Shown: positions 35,947-43,281, counted from the stretch's first letter. The stretch is DNA of 64,000 nucleotides from Prochlorothrix hollandica PCC 9006 = CALU 1027 (GCF_000332315.1 NZ_KB235937.1:171735-235734); one strand, 5' to 3'. Notes: generated from the letters alone by a model not told the origin. Program-made: numbers and translations.

Positions 35947-38556
35947 ATGGTGATGAAATCAGTGTTTGGTTTGGGTGTGGGTTCGGCGATCGCGACGACG
36001 GCGATCGCGACAACGGCGATCGTGGCTTTGAGTCAACCGGCTTGGGCGGCGGCGACCCAAATTACGGGGGTGGAGGTCAATGAGTCGTCGGGGAGTGTGG
36101 AGTTGCTGCTGAAGCAGTCCCGTCCGGGCGATCGGCCCCAGGTGTTTTCGGTGGAGCGGGGTTCTAGCTGGGTGGCGGATATTATTAATTCCCAGTTGGT
36201 GCTGCCGGAGGGGGGTGGGTTCCAGTCCCTGAATCCGGCTCCTGGTATTGCTTCGATCCAGGTGGTGTCTCTGGATTCCAATAGTGTGCGGGTGATTGTG
36301 ACGGGGGAGACGGGTGCCCCAACGGGTGAGTTGACCGATCGCACGGCCCAAGGTCTGGCGTTTACGCTGGCGGCGGGTTCTGGGGGTACGGCGGCGGCTC
36401 CTGCGGCGGCTTCTCGATCGACGGCTCCAGGGACGACTCCTGGAACGGTGGCCCAACGTCCTGAACCCCAACCGGAGGTGCTGGTCCCTAATCCTGAAAT
36501 CACAATCACGGGGGGCCAACCGACTGCTATTCCCCGCCAAAACCCAGCCCCTCCCTTCCTCCCCCGCGCCGTCGCCCCTCCCCTGGGGGATATTGCGGTG
36601 TCTGAGCTTGCGCCTTCTGTGCCGTCTATTGATTTGGGAACCGTTGAACGGGTGCCACGTTTAGTCTTACGAGATGCTCCAGCACGGGAAGTTTTAGCCT
36701 TGCTAGCACGGGCGGCAGGGTTGAACCTAGCCTTTATTGGCGGGGAAGCGGCGGGCGTTGAGGGTGCCGCTGCGGGCGGTGAAGGCCCAGCGGTGACTTT
36801 GGATATTGAGGGGGAGCCGGTTCAGGATGTTTTTAACTACGTGCTGCGCTTAACTAACCTCAAGGCGGTACGCCAGGGTCGCACAATTTTGGTCGGCGAA
36901 GAGCTACCGGCGGAAGTTCAGAGTCGCAATACCATTGTCCGTACTCTGCGGGTTAACCAGGCTGAAGCTGCCGCTGTTGCAAACTTCTTAGTTGCCCAGG
37001 GTGCAGAAGCCCGTTTAGTTGAAACGGTTACAACGCGAACTGTTCTGAATGAGGGGACTGTTAACCAATCCGTTGAAGAAACACAGACTACCCAGGTCAC
37101 TTCCATTGCCCCTGAAGAAAGTGCCAATGGCTCACCCAGTGTTTTACGGGGACTGACGGTTGTTACGGACTCTCGCCTGAACTCTATTACCTTAGTGGGT
37201 GACGTACCGACAGTTGAATTGGCCACGTCTTTTTCAAAACAGCTTGATCTACGTCAGCGTCAAGTGGCTGTCAACGTCAAGGTTGTTGACGTTGACTTAA
37301 ACAATGAAGGCTCATTTTCTTCTAACTTTTCCTTTGGGATCAATGATAGCTTTGTTGTGAGCGATGGGGGTGCTGCTACCATGCGCTTTGGAGCAACTGC
37401 ACCAGCAACTAGCCAAAGCCTCAACAGTAGCGCTATAAACCCACCAGTTATCCCATACACAACTTCTGAAAACTTTACTGGACTCTATCCCCGCGGCTTT
37501 CTGCAAAGCGCTCAGGGTGTTCAGTCTCCTACCCAAGTCGATTTGTCTAGAAATGTGACTATTCCTAACCTCAGCAGTGACAGTAATCAATTCGCTGTTA
37601 CACGTGTTCGAGTGAATCCGGCAACAGGGGCAAGGACTACTGACAGCCTGGGAACCTTGGCTTTGCCTCCTGGCAGCACTCTCACCGATGCAAACGGATC
37701 TATTACTGTGCCAAGTGTCAACTTCCTGAACAGCAACCCACTTAGCCCTTCTGTAACAGGCAGTACCAACTCTGGTGTCATCACTGGATCCAGCATTACT
37801 CCTGGACAACTTGAGTTTGTCGATGTTGATAACAATGGTATTTTCACAACAGGTGTTGATTTGATCCAGCGCCTTATCCAACCCCAAGGTTCTGTTAGTC
37901 AGGCGCTACCTCAGCTTTTCCAGTTCCCTACCAATTTCCTGGCTAGCATTCAGGCTCAGGTCACCCAAGGCAACGCTAAAATCTTGACTGATCCTACTTT
38001 AGTTGTTCAAGAGGGCCAATCTGCAACAATTAACCTGACAAGTAAGGTTATTACTGGAGTCAATGAGACAGTTAATGCAGTAGGGACAACCTCTCAAGTT
38101 GCGCGTACCTTTGCTCAAGAAGATGTGGGGCTGTTAGTTTCGATTTCAGTTCCTCGCATTGACGATAACGGCTTTGTGACTATGGAGATTCAGCCGCGCA
38201 TCAGCACCATAGTCGATACAGCTACGGTTGGACTAAGTACCGGCGCAAGTCAAACAATCAATGTGGTTGGTAAGCGTGAACTTAACTCTGGTAAACTGCG
38301 TTTGAGAGATGGACAGACTCTAATTATAGCAGGTGTTATTACGGAGCAAGAAATTGAAAATATCACAAAATGGCCAATTCTAGGAGATATTCCTATTCTA
38401 GGAACTCTATTCCGCAATACCACAACAACCAGGAATCGCCGTGAAGTTGTGATCGTTGTTACGCCACAGATCATGGATGATTCAGATCGATCCAACTTTG
38501 GCTATAGCTACACCCCTGGCCCAGATGCCCAAGAGTTGATCGATCGGCCTCGCTAA
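35947..38556 (+). CDS. pilQ: Type IV pilus secretin PilQ
   Basis: Outer-membrane channel for pilus extrusion and DNA uptake. It has a signal peptide ending QPAWAA, AMIN domains (about 35-150), an STN/N0 domain (LVLRDAPAREVLALLARAAGLNL), N1 domains and the C-terminal secretin barrel (VQEGQSATINL, LRDGQTLIIAGVI, LGDIPILGTLFR, VVIVVTPQIM). A GTG at 35938 and ATG at 35953 are alternative starts; 35947 follows GAGG. About 869 residues. The signal peptide is partly coded by tandem HIP1-like units (GCGATCGCGACGACG). From about 36.6 kb the base composition drops and HIP1 sites vanish. Confidence 0.94.
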   Translation: MVMKSVFGLGVGSAIATTAIATTAIVALSQPAWAAATQITGVEVNESSGSVELLLKQSRPGDRPQVFSVERGSSWVADIINSQLVLPEGGGFQSLNPAPGIASIQVVSLDSNSVRVIVTGETGAPTGELTDRTAQGLAFTLAAGSGGTAAAPAAASRSTAPGTTPGTVAQRPEPQPEVLVPNPEITITGGQPTAIPRQNPAPPFLPRAVAPPLGDIAVSELAPSVPSIDLGTVERVPRLVLRDAPAREVLALLARAAGLNLAFIGGEAAGVEGAAAGGEGPAVTLDIEGEPVQDVFNYVLRLTNLKAVRQGRTILVGEELPAEVQSRNTIVRTLRVNQAEAAAVANFLVAQGAEARLVETVTTRTVLNEGTVNQSVEETQTTQVTSIAPEESANGSPSVLRGLTVVTDSRLNSITLVGDVPTVELATSFSKQLDLRQRQVAVNVKVVDVDLNNEGSFSSNFSFGINDSFVVSDGGAATMRFGATAPATSQSLNSSAINPPVIPYTTSENFTGLYPRGFLQSAQGVQSPTQVDLSRNVTIPNLSSDSNQFAVTRVRVNPATGARTTDSLGTLALPPGSTLTDANGSITVPSVNFLNSNPLSPSVTGSTNSGVITGSSITPGQLEFVDVDNNGIFTTGVDLIQRLIQPQGSVSQALPQLFQFPTNFLASIQAQVTQGNAKILTDPTLVVQEGQSATINLTSKVITGVNETVNAVGTTSQVARTFAQEDVGLLVSISVPRIDDNGFVTMEIQPRISTIVDTATVGLSTGASQTINVVGKRELNSGKLRLRDGQTLIIAGVITEQEIENITKWPILGDIPILGTLFRNTTTTRNRREVVIVVTPQIMDDSDRSNFGYSYTPGPDAQELIDRPR

Positions 38557-38603
38557 CTCCCTCAGCATCATTTCACTGCTTATACCCAACACACATCTTG
38601 ACC

Positions 38604-38640
38604 GCCCTCCTGGTAGATCTACTGGGAGGGCATTGTTTTG
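38604..38640 (+). terminator. Terminator of the pilMNOQ operon
   Basis: GCCCTCCTGGTAGA/TCTACTGGGAGGGC forms a 14-bp self-complementary stem with two G-U pairs, followed by ATTGTTTTG. Confidence 0.65.
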
Positions 38641-38699
38641 TGAGTCTAGATGTAAAAGAACAAAGTGGATTTACGTAAAACGAAACACTGATTTACAAT

Positions 38700-38726
38700 T
38701 TGCGCAATTAAGGAAGATGATATAGT
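38700..38726 (+). promoter_or_regulatory. Possible promoter of the secreted-protein gene
   Basis: TTGCGC and TATAGT at 15-bp spacing, in a locally AT-rich stretch ending 22 bp before the ATG at 38749. Short spacing makes this tentative. Confidence 0.3.
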
Positions 38727-38748
38727 AATCTCTTCACACAGTAAAACT

Positions 38749-39276
38749 ATGAAAAGACTTGCTCTCCTTGCTGGTCTAGCCATGATCCTCGCTGCTCCTG
38801 CTGCTGCCCAGAGTCAAAATACCCGTCCCAATGAAGATTGGTGTCGTTATCCCTGGGAGATCAGTAGCGGTGACTATACCTGTGGCAGCATCGCTGATGC
38901 TTTGGGTAGTTCTGTCTGGTCGCCAGAAGATGCCATGGGTAGCTCTAGCTTACTAGCCCGCGAAAAAGCCTTTGGCTGGATGTTAGGGGTTGGAATTATC
39001 AATAATTCCTCCTCTTATAAGTTTCCTAATATCAAAACACCGCAAGACGCACTCGTTCGGGCGTATGGACTCAACTATTTACGGGGTGCTAGTGGAGCCA
39101 GGGTCAAGATTTTTACTCAATGCACTCTAGATTACTTTGGTTGGGGAATCGATCAAGGCCAATATCGAGATCGCATGAATTTTGCAGGTGTTCAGCCTCC
39201 CAGTGGCAATAATTCCGGTAATAGCCATATTTATGACTGTCCCACGGGTGAGCGCACCTCTAGCACTCGTCGCTAG
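38749..39276 (+). CDS. Secreted protein of unknown function
   Basis: The 175-residue product has a clear Sec signal peptide (MKRLALLAGLAMILAAPAAAQ, cut after AAA). Four cysteines in the mature part (WCRYPW, YTCGSI, TQCTLDY, YDCPTG) could form two disulfides. The middle region (REKAFGWMLGVGI, NIKTPQDALVRAYGLNYLRGAS) is helical. It is the next gene after pilQ on the same strand but past a terminator, so a link to pili is only a guess. I do not recognise the family. Confidence 0.75.
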   Translation: MKRLALLAGLAMILAAPAAAQSQNTRPNEDWCRYPWEISSGDYTCGSIADALGSSVWSPEDAMGSSSLLAREKAFGWMLGVGIINNSSSYKFPNIKTPQDALVRAYGLNYLRGASGARVKIFTQCTLDYFGWGIDQGQYRDRMNFAGVQPPSGNNSGNSHIYDCPTGERTSSTRR

Positions 39277-39285
39277 TATCTTTAA

Positions 39286-39320
39286 GGCAAACTTACAAAA
39301 CTTATAGAGGTAAGTTTGCC
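39286..39320 (+). terminator. Hairpin after the secreted-protein gene
   Basis: Perfect 11-bp stem GGCAAACTTAC/GTAAGTTTGCC with a 13-nt loop, 10 bp after the stop. There is no strong T-run, so it may be a weak terminator or an mRNA-stabilising hairpin. Confidence 0.6.
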
Positions 39321-39605
39321 AGAGTCATTTGCCCTCACTACTTGCCTTAGGTGTATCAAACTAGGCTAAAACACTAAGTTTCAGCCCTCAAGCCTTATAC
39401 TTGCTAGCTTTTTTCGCCTTACGGCTGTAAGATTGGGTTTTCGAGAAAAACCTCAGCTATCAACCCCAAACTGAATTAAAATTGCCCGCTTCTGGTGCGA
39501 TCGAGGGCTACAAGAAGGCGGGTTTAGATAAATAAACGCAAGATAGAAAGATTTTAGGCAGAAACCCGCCCCTAAGGGAACTCGATCGGCGCTCAAACAA
39601 GGCGT

Positions 39606-39684
39606 GAACGATCGGGTTTTGGCCGCTTCGGAGTTGAGCGATCGTAGTGCCTGAGCCATCCCGACCAGAGTTTCCAGCCTACGA
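39606..39684 (-). pseudogene. Remnant of XRE-type HTH gene (copy 1)
   Basis: The minus-strand translation ETLVGMAQALRSLNSEAAKT matches the C-terminal half of the HTH protein at 42340-42555 (IVGITQALRSLNPEAAKT) and then goes out of frame. The start and the DNA-binding half are missing. Confidence 0.7.
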
Positions 39685-39741
39685 TCGCCCATACTCCGCA
39701 CAATAAACTGAATCGCCAAAAGGGGAGGTGTCGAGTTGGGG

Positions 39742-40386
39742 TTAGGTGAATTCAGAGCGGATGCGGTTGCGAAGAGCGCGGAGGGCAGGGCTTCTGCCGA
39801 TCGTTTGACCTTGGGCGATCGTTTCAGCCACGAGATCAACAATGGGCAAATGGGGGAAAGTCGGGCTAGTCAAGACACCTTGGTACTGGCCAGCCTGGAG
39901 AACATAAATCGTGAGTTGAGTATTGTCATAAACCCAGAGTTCCGGAACCCCCAAACGGGTGTAGGCTTCCAGTTTAGTTTTGGAAGTGACATCGACTTCA
40001 AGGGCAAGATCTGGCGGGGGGTCGATATCGAGATTAATCCGTCGCCGATCGCGCATTTGCCGATGGTTTTGGATGTAAAAGCATTGATCTGGTTCTAGAC
40101 CGCTGTTGACCTGTTGGCGTTTGAACGTCGTGGAGCCGTAACACTCACAGTCAATTTCCAGTTCGTCCAGCAGAATCTTGATGAGGTCGCCCATCAGTTC
40201 CTTAGCGATTTCGTGTTCCGGCAGGGGCATTCTGATTTCGAGAGTTCCGTCGCTGTAGGCAATGCGGCTCGTGCGTTGGTCACCGAGTTCAGTGAGGATA
40301 GCTTCCAGGCTCGCCCAATCGAGATGCTGGATCAGGAGGCATTGGCCGGGGGGAGCGCTGAGTTGCCGCAGTTGGAGGGTGACCAT
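39742..40386 (-). CDS. Uma2 family (DUF820) putative endonuclease
   Basis: The 214-residue product from ATG 40386 matches Uma2/DUF820, a PD-(D/E)XK-fold family hugely expanded in cyanobacteria. It has SRIAYSDGTLEIRMPLPEHE, then PDLALEVDVTSKTK with the core Asp and Glu, then LEAYTRLGVPELWVYD. The biological role of the family is not established. It sits between HTH remnants in the accessory island. Confidence 0.88.
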   Translation of the reverse strand: MVTLQLRQLSAPPGQCLLIQHLDWASLEAILTELGDQRTSRIAYSDGTLEIRMPLPEHEIAKELMGDLIKILLDELEIDCECYGSTTFKRQQVNSGLEPDQCFYIQNHRQMRDRRRINLDIDPPPDLALEVDVTSKTKLEAYTRLGVPELWVYDNTQLTIYVLQAGQYQGVLTSPTFPHLPIVDLVAETIAQGQTIGRSPALRALRNRIRSEFT

Positions 40387-40431
40387 GGGGCGAGGGGAGT
40401 GGGGGATCAACGTGGTGCATTCTTCTCTTAG

Positions 40432-40511
40432 TTTAAGTATCTTCGACTAAATCGCCCAAATAGAGATAGACAAAGGTTGTGGCTGCTTCGGGGTTGGGCG
40501 ATCGCAAAAAG
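40432..40511 (-). pseudogene. Remnant of XRE-type HTH gene (copy 2)
   Basis: The minus strand reads LRSPNPEAATTFVYLYLGDLVEDT-stop, matching the C-terminus of the intact HTH paralogs. The upstream part is lost. Confidence 0.75.
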
Positions 40512-40554
40512 ATCAGTGATAATTTAGGATGCACGGTCCTAGGACACATAGAGA

Positions 40555-40839
40555 ATGGCTAAAGATAAGTTTCATGGCGCAGTTCGTCGAGCCTTAGAAA
40601 AGGAGAACTGGCAAATTACCCACGATCCCTTTCCCTTTGACTATGGTGGTGTGAACTTTCAGATTGACATTGGTGCGGAGCAAGTCCTAGGCGCAGAGCG
40701 TGCAGGGGAGAAAATCGCGGTAGAAATTAAAAGTTTTCTGAATCCATTACCCTTTACCCAGGGGGCTGTTCAAGCCTACCAACTTCAAATCATTGTTTAT
40801 AACCCAGAGCAAGAGAGAATTGAAGAATGGAATCCCTGA
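40555..40839 (+). CDS. xisH: XisH-like protein with internal deletion
   Basis: XisH and XisI were defined as factors controlling fdxN-element excision in heterocystous cyanobacteria, but pairs are widespread. XisH has a PD-(D/E)XK-like fold. This 94-residue form keeps the N-terminal half (WQITHDPFPFDYG, DIGAEQVLGAER, KIAVEIKSFLNP) and the C-terminal strand (YQLQIIVYNPEQERIEEW). It lacks the roughly 40 residues that usually lie between them (typical length about 135). The frame is preserved. It overlaps xisI by 13 bp. Confidence 0.82.
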   Translation: MAKDKFHGAVRRALEKENWQITHDPFPFDYGGVNFQIDIGAEQVLGAERAGEKIAVEIKSFLNPLPFTQGAVQAYQLQIIVYNPEQERIEEWNP

Positions 40840-41159
40840 CGCAGTATCGTGAATTAGTGCAGCAACTGCTAGAAGACTACGCTAAGCCTTATCTGGAGGC
40901 CAGTCCAGACACCCATTATCTGATCTGCGACATTCAGAGAGATCATTACCAGTGGATGGAAGTTGGCTGGGAGGGTTCCTATCGCCTTTATCGATCGATT
41001 CTCCACTTTGATATTCAAAATGCCAAAATTTGGCTACAACAGAATCTCACCGACCAAGATCCCGCAGCCGCCTTAGTTACCCAGGGAGTACCACCCGAAG
41101 ATATTGTTTTAGGACTACAAGCACCCTATAAGCGCCCCTATACGGATTATGGCTACTAG
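40827..41159 (+). CDS. xisI: XisI-like protein
   Basis: Partner of XisH, 110 residues, normal length. It has YLICDIQRDHYQWMEVGW, HFDIQNAKIWLQQNLTD and the C-terminal VPPEDIVLGLQAPYKRPYTDY. It starts inside the xisH 3' end, consistent with translational coupling. The molecular function is unproven. It is intact although its xisH partner is shortened. Confidence 0.9.
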   Translation: MESLTQYRELVQQLLEDYAKPYLEASPDTHYLICDIQRDHYQWMEVGWEGSYRLYRSILHFDIQNAKIWLQQNLTDQDPAAALVTQGVPPEDIVLGLQAPYKRPYTDYGY

Positions 41160-41199
41160 GGACAGGAATCTAAGTAGATCGAAGGAAATTCCCGTATGA

Positions 41200-41226
41200 T
41201 GCGTTACGCTATCGCTAACGCATCAA
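41200..41226. repeat. Palindrome downstream of xisI
   Basis: GATGCGTTA-cgctatcgc-TAACGCATC forms a perfect 9-bp stem extended by GCGATAGCG pairing. A related half (GGTGCGTTACGGCTACGCC) follows at 41240. It could act as a terminator or be a dispersed repeat. Confidence 0.6.
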
Positions 41227-41293
41227 AACCTGACTCTGCGGTGCGTTACGGCTACGCCTAACACACCCTACAAGCTAAGAGTCCAGTTCACTT

Positions 41294-41396
41294 TGGCGGG
41301 TTTACCGATTTTGGTAGGGGCAATCCCCCCGTGGTTGCCCCGGTTGTGCGTCGCCAAGAGGGTCGGCACGGAGGCAAGAACCCTACCCGATGTCGC
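41294..41396. mobile_element. MITE-2 internal fragment
   Basis: About 103 bp matching, in reverse orientation, the interior of the MITE-2 copies at 50338 and 59598 (core GGTAGGGGCAATCCCCCC, then GTCGGCACGG). It lacks the terminal inverted repeats. Confidence 0.7.
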
Positions 41397-41428
41397 AGGT
41401 TCCAAAGTGAAAGGCACCCTAACTTTAA

Positions 41429-41517
41429 GTATCTGAGACTAAATCGCCTAAATAGAGATAAACAAAGGTTTTGGCTGCTGCGGGGTTGAGCGATCGAACT
41501 GCCTGTGTACAGGCGAT
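41429..41517 (-). pseudogene. Remnant of XRE-type HTH gene (copy 3)
   Basis: The minus strand reads TQAVRSLNPAAAKTFVYLYL then GDLVSDT-stop, the C-terminus of the same HTH family. It directly abuts the 3' end of the DUF433 gene. Confidence 0.75.
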
Positions 41518-41933
41518 TACGGTGATCCACAGTCCGATCGCCAATACTCCCTCACCATAAAACGAGCCTGTGAAGTCCCCTCACGGTCGTGAGCAGCAAT
41601 GAGATCATCAATCTCCCGTGGGTAACGTAAGTAGTAAACCTGAGTAGCCCAAAGATCCAGGCTGGTTAAACCAGGATAATCCAACAAAAGCTCCTCGGAA
41701 CTCGCCCCCTGTTGCATCAGAGAAACCAAAATCCAAACCGCAATGCGCGTTTTGCGAACACACGCCGCTCCCCCCATCACTCCCGGCGTTTTTTGGATCA
41801 TGTGGGACAATAGAATTTCTTGGAACGCTGCCAACTCTGTAAAGGGTAGAGTAGAGACAGTTTTAGCTAAATCCGCCAAAGAAAGGGGCGCAGGAGTTGC
41901 AGGTTGTGAAGATGCTTGAGTTGAAGGAGACAT
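41517..41933 (-). CDS. DUF433 domain protein (antitoxin-like)
   Basis: The 138-residue product has a flexible Thr/Pro/Ser-rich N-terminus and a DUF433 domain (about 48-115: KTPGVMGGAACVRKTRIAVW, then LLLDYPGLTSLDL). DUF433 proteins have a winged-helix-like fold and often act as antitoxins next to a DUF5615 PIN-like toxin. No toxin gene follows here; the downstream sequence is an HTH remnant and MITE debris, so it may be an orphan. Confidence 0.82.
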   Translation of the reverse strand: MSPSTQASSQPATPAPLSLADLAKTVSTLPFTELAAFQEILLSHMIQKTPGVMGGAACVRKTRIAVWILVSLMQQGASSEELLLDYPGLTSLDLWATQVYYLRYPREIDDLIAAHDREGTSQARFMVREYWRSDCGSP

Positions 41934-41989
41934 CGGCCAAATTCCTCAACGCGACCAGGGTCAGGAATTTCTGCCCTGCTGGACTAGTT

Positions 41990-42052
41990 GGCGGGTTTAC
42001 CGATTTTGGTAGGGGCGATCCCCCCGTGGTTGCCCCGGTTGTTCGTCGCCAA
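41990..42052. mobile_element. MITE-2 internal fragment (short)
   Basis: About 63 bp of the MITE-2 interior in reverse orientation (GGTTTACCGATTTTGGTAGG onward). It fuses to the 3' end of the adjacent minus-strand gene and alters its C-terminus. Confidence 0.7.
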
Positions 42053-42296
42053 AGTGATATACCGCCCGTTGTCCAATCCGAACCCCCCACGGTTGCGCAT
42101 TCGGATGGCGTGCATAGAGGCGATCGGTCGCTGCAATCACCGTCTCACCCACCTCAAAATCTCCTGTTTCAATATAGATCGCCACAATTTTGCCCAAATT
42201 ACCCACCTCAACCTGTTGCCGCACCTGAGTCTCGTAAAGTTCGCGACCGCGTTGAGATAACTCTTCTTTGCTGTAGCGTCGTTGACGTATCAGCAT
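41997..42296 (-). CDS. Hypothetical protein, C-terminus replaced by repeat
   Basis: From ATG 42296 the product is 99 residues: MLIRQRRYSKEELSQRGREL, then a strand-rich part GKIVAIYIETGDFEVGE and RIGQRAVYHFGDEQ. I have seen similar short proteins in cyanobacterial toxin-antitoxin-like clusters but know no function. The last roughly 17 residues (PGQPRGDRPYQNR) are encoded by a MITE-2 fragment, so the native C-terminus was lost or changed. Confidence 0.6.
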   Translation of the reverse strand: MLIRQRRYSKEELSQRGRELYETQVRQQVEVGNLGKIVAIYIETGDFEVGETVIAATDRLYARHPNAQPWGVRIGQRAVYHFGDEQPGQPRGDRPYQNR

Positions 42297-42339
42297 AGCC
42301 CTTCTCCTAGTCACCAGCATAAGGTTCTGTACCATTATT

Positions 42340-42555
42340 TTAAGCATCTGAGACTAAATCGCCCAAATACAGATAAACAAAGGTTTTGGCCGCTTCAGGG
42401 TTGAGCGATCGCAACGCCTGGGTAATTCCGACAATATTTTCCGCGCTGGGATCCAAACCGTGATACCAGCGGCCCACATTAGCCCGACTAATTCCCATCG
42501 CCACCGCAAGCTGATTTTGGGGAATTGCGTAGCGATCTAAAACCTGTTTTGACAT
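42340..42555 (-). pseudogene. XRE-type HTH gene disrupted by MITE B
   Basis: Small HTH protein (YAIPQNQLAVAMGISRANVG is the DNA-binding unit; tail ALRSLNPEAAKTFVYLYL). A TnpB-derived MITE has cut it after codon 8. Joining 42926-42950 to 42548-42340 across the element gives MGRASQALQQVLDRYAIPQN, which aligns with the intact paralog MGKAGRVLREVLQDHGISQN. The element's right end (CATGTCAA) now supplies an in-frame ATG at 42555, giving a 71-residue product MSKQVLDRY... that keeps the whole HTH. It may therefore still be functional. Confidence 0.85.
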
Positions 42556-42925
42556 GCTCCCCGACCTAAAGGTGCGGGGATTCTCCGACTAGGCGAATAG
42601 TCCAAGCTGTTCGCTGTACGGCTGGCTAGACAAAGCAGTCGGATTGCCAGACATCCTGGTCTTACGCCCGTTCTTTGTCCATTTAGAGTCTTGGATTAGC
42701 TCCAACCCAGACTTTTATCGTGCTTTTATGCTAATTAAAATAGCATACAGCAGTCCTAAATGGGTCGTGTGGTGTGCCCCCTCCGGGGGCACACCACACC
42801 AAGGGTTTCAGCCGTCGAGATCCTTACAACTGATTTAGGGTTGCTGTAGATGGAGAAGGCTGGATAGATCAGTTGCAGGAAGAAAAGCCGTCCTAGAAGG
42901 ACGGGGCTTTAGACCCAGATTTTAG
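42549..42925 (-). mobile_element. IS605/IS608-type deletion derivative (MITE B) containing MITE-1 copy j
   Basis: Reverse-oriented relative of MITE A. TTAC lies just outside the left end (42926-42929 on the opposite strand) and TCAA forms the right end (42549-42552). Its 377 bp equals 276 bp plus a 99-bp MITE-1 and a duplicated TA. It splits an HTH gene. Confidence 0.92.
42748..42846. mobile_element. MITE-1 copy j inside MITE B
   Basis: A 99-bp element flanked by TA at 42746-42747 and 42847-42848. MITE A gives the empty site: CCATC-TA-TGCTATT in MITE A corresponds to CCATC-TA-[element]-TA-TGCTATT here (opposite strand). This shows insertion with TA duplication. Confidence 0.93.
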
Positions 42926-42950
42926 GTAACGCCTGACTTGCTCTACCCAT
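42926..42950 (-). pseudogene. 5' fragment of the split HTH gene
   Basis: The first eight codons plus one base (MGRASQAL...) of the HTH gene whose remainder is at 42340-42548. They are separated from it by MITE B. Confidence 0.8.
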
Positions 42951-42959
42951 GCCAAGCCT

Positions 42960-43196
42960 TTAATCCCCTTCGACCAAATCGCCCAAATACAACTGGATAA
43001 AAGCTCTGGCTGCTGGGGGGTTGAGCGATCGAAGTGCCACAGTAATAGTCACGATCGTATCTCCCGTCGGATCCGTCCGCTCACTGACCCAACGATAGAC
43101 CACCGAAGGCCGCATCCCCAGCGCGATCGCTAGCCGGTTTTGACTAATCCCGTGGTCTTGCAAAACTTCCCGTAAAACTCGCCCTGCTTTACCCAT
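42960..43196 (-). CDS. XRE-type HTH protein (intact paralog)
   Basis: A 78-residue Cro/C1-type regulator. Its HTH is HGISQNRLAIALGMRPSVVY and its C-terminal tail is ALRSLNPPAARAFIQLYLGD. It is the intact template for the four decayed or disrupted copies nearby. It is divergent from the small gene at 43296, and two imperfect palindromes lie between them, so autoregulation is plausible. No toxin partner is obvious on the same strand. Confidence 0.82.
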   Translation of the reverse strand: MGKAGRVLREVLQDHGISQNRLAIALGMRPSVVYRWVSERTDPTGDTIVTITVALRSLNPPAARAFIQLYLGDLVEGD

Positions 43197-43229
43197 GGTC
43201 CCATCATGTCAAGGAACCTTGAGGCAGTA

Positions 43230-43281
43230 AATCACTATATAAATGTAGTCATGATCTATAATCACTACATAAATATAGTTA
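43230..43281. promoter_or_regulatory. Two direct repeats with dyad symmetry, candidate operators
   Basis: ACTATATAAATGTAGT (43234-43249) and ACTACATAAATATAGT (43264-43279) lie 30 bp apart, each an imperfect palindrome with ACTA...TAGT ends. They sit between the divergent HTH gene and the gene at 43296, the expected place for an HTH-repressor operator. Confidence 0.55.

Noticed and set aside
40555..41159. fdxN-type excision element suggested by XisH/XisI
   Set aside because: No xisF-like recombinase, no nif genes and no element boundaries are visible; XisH/XisI pairs are common outside such elements.
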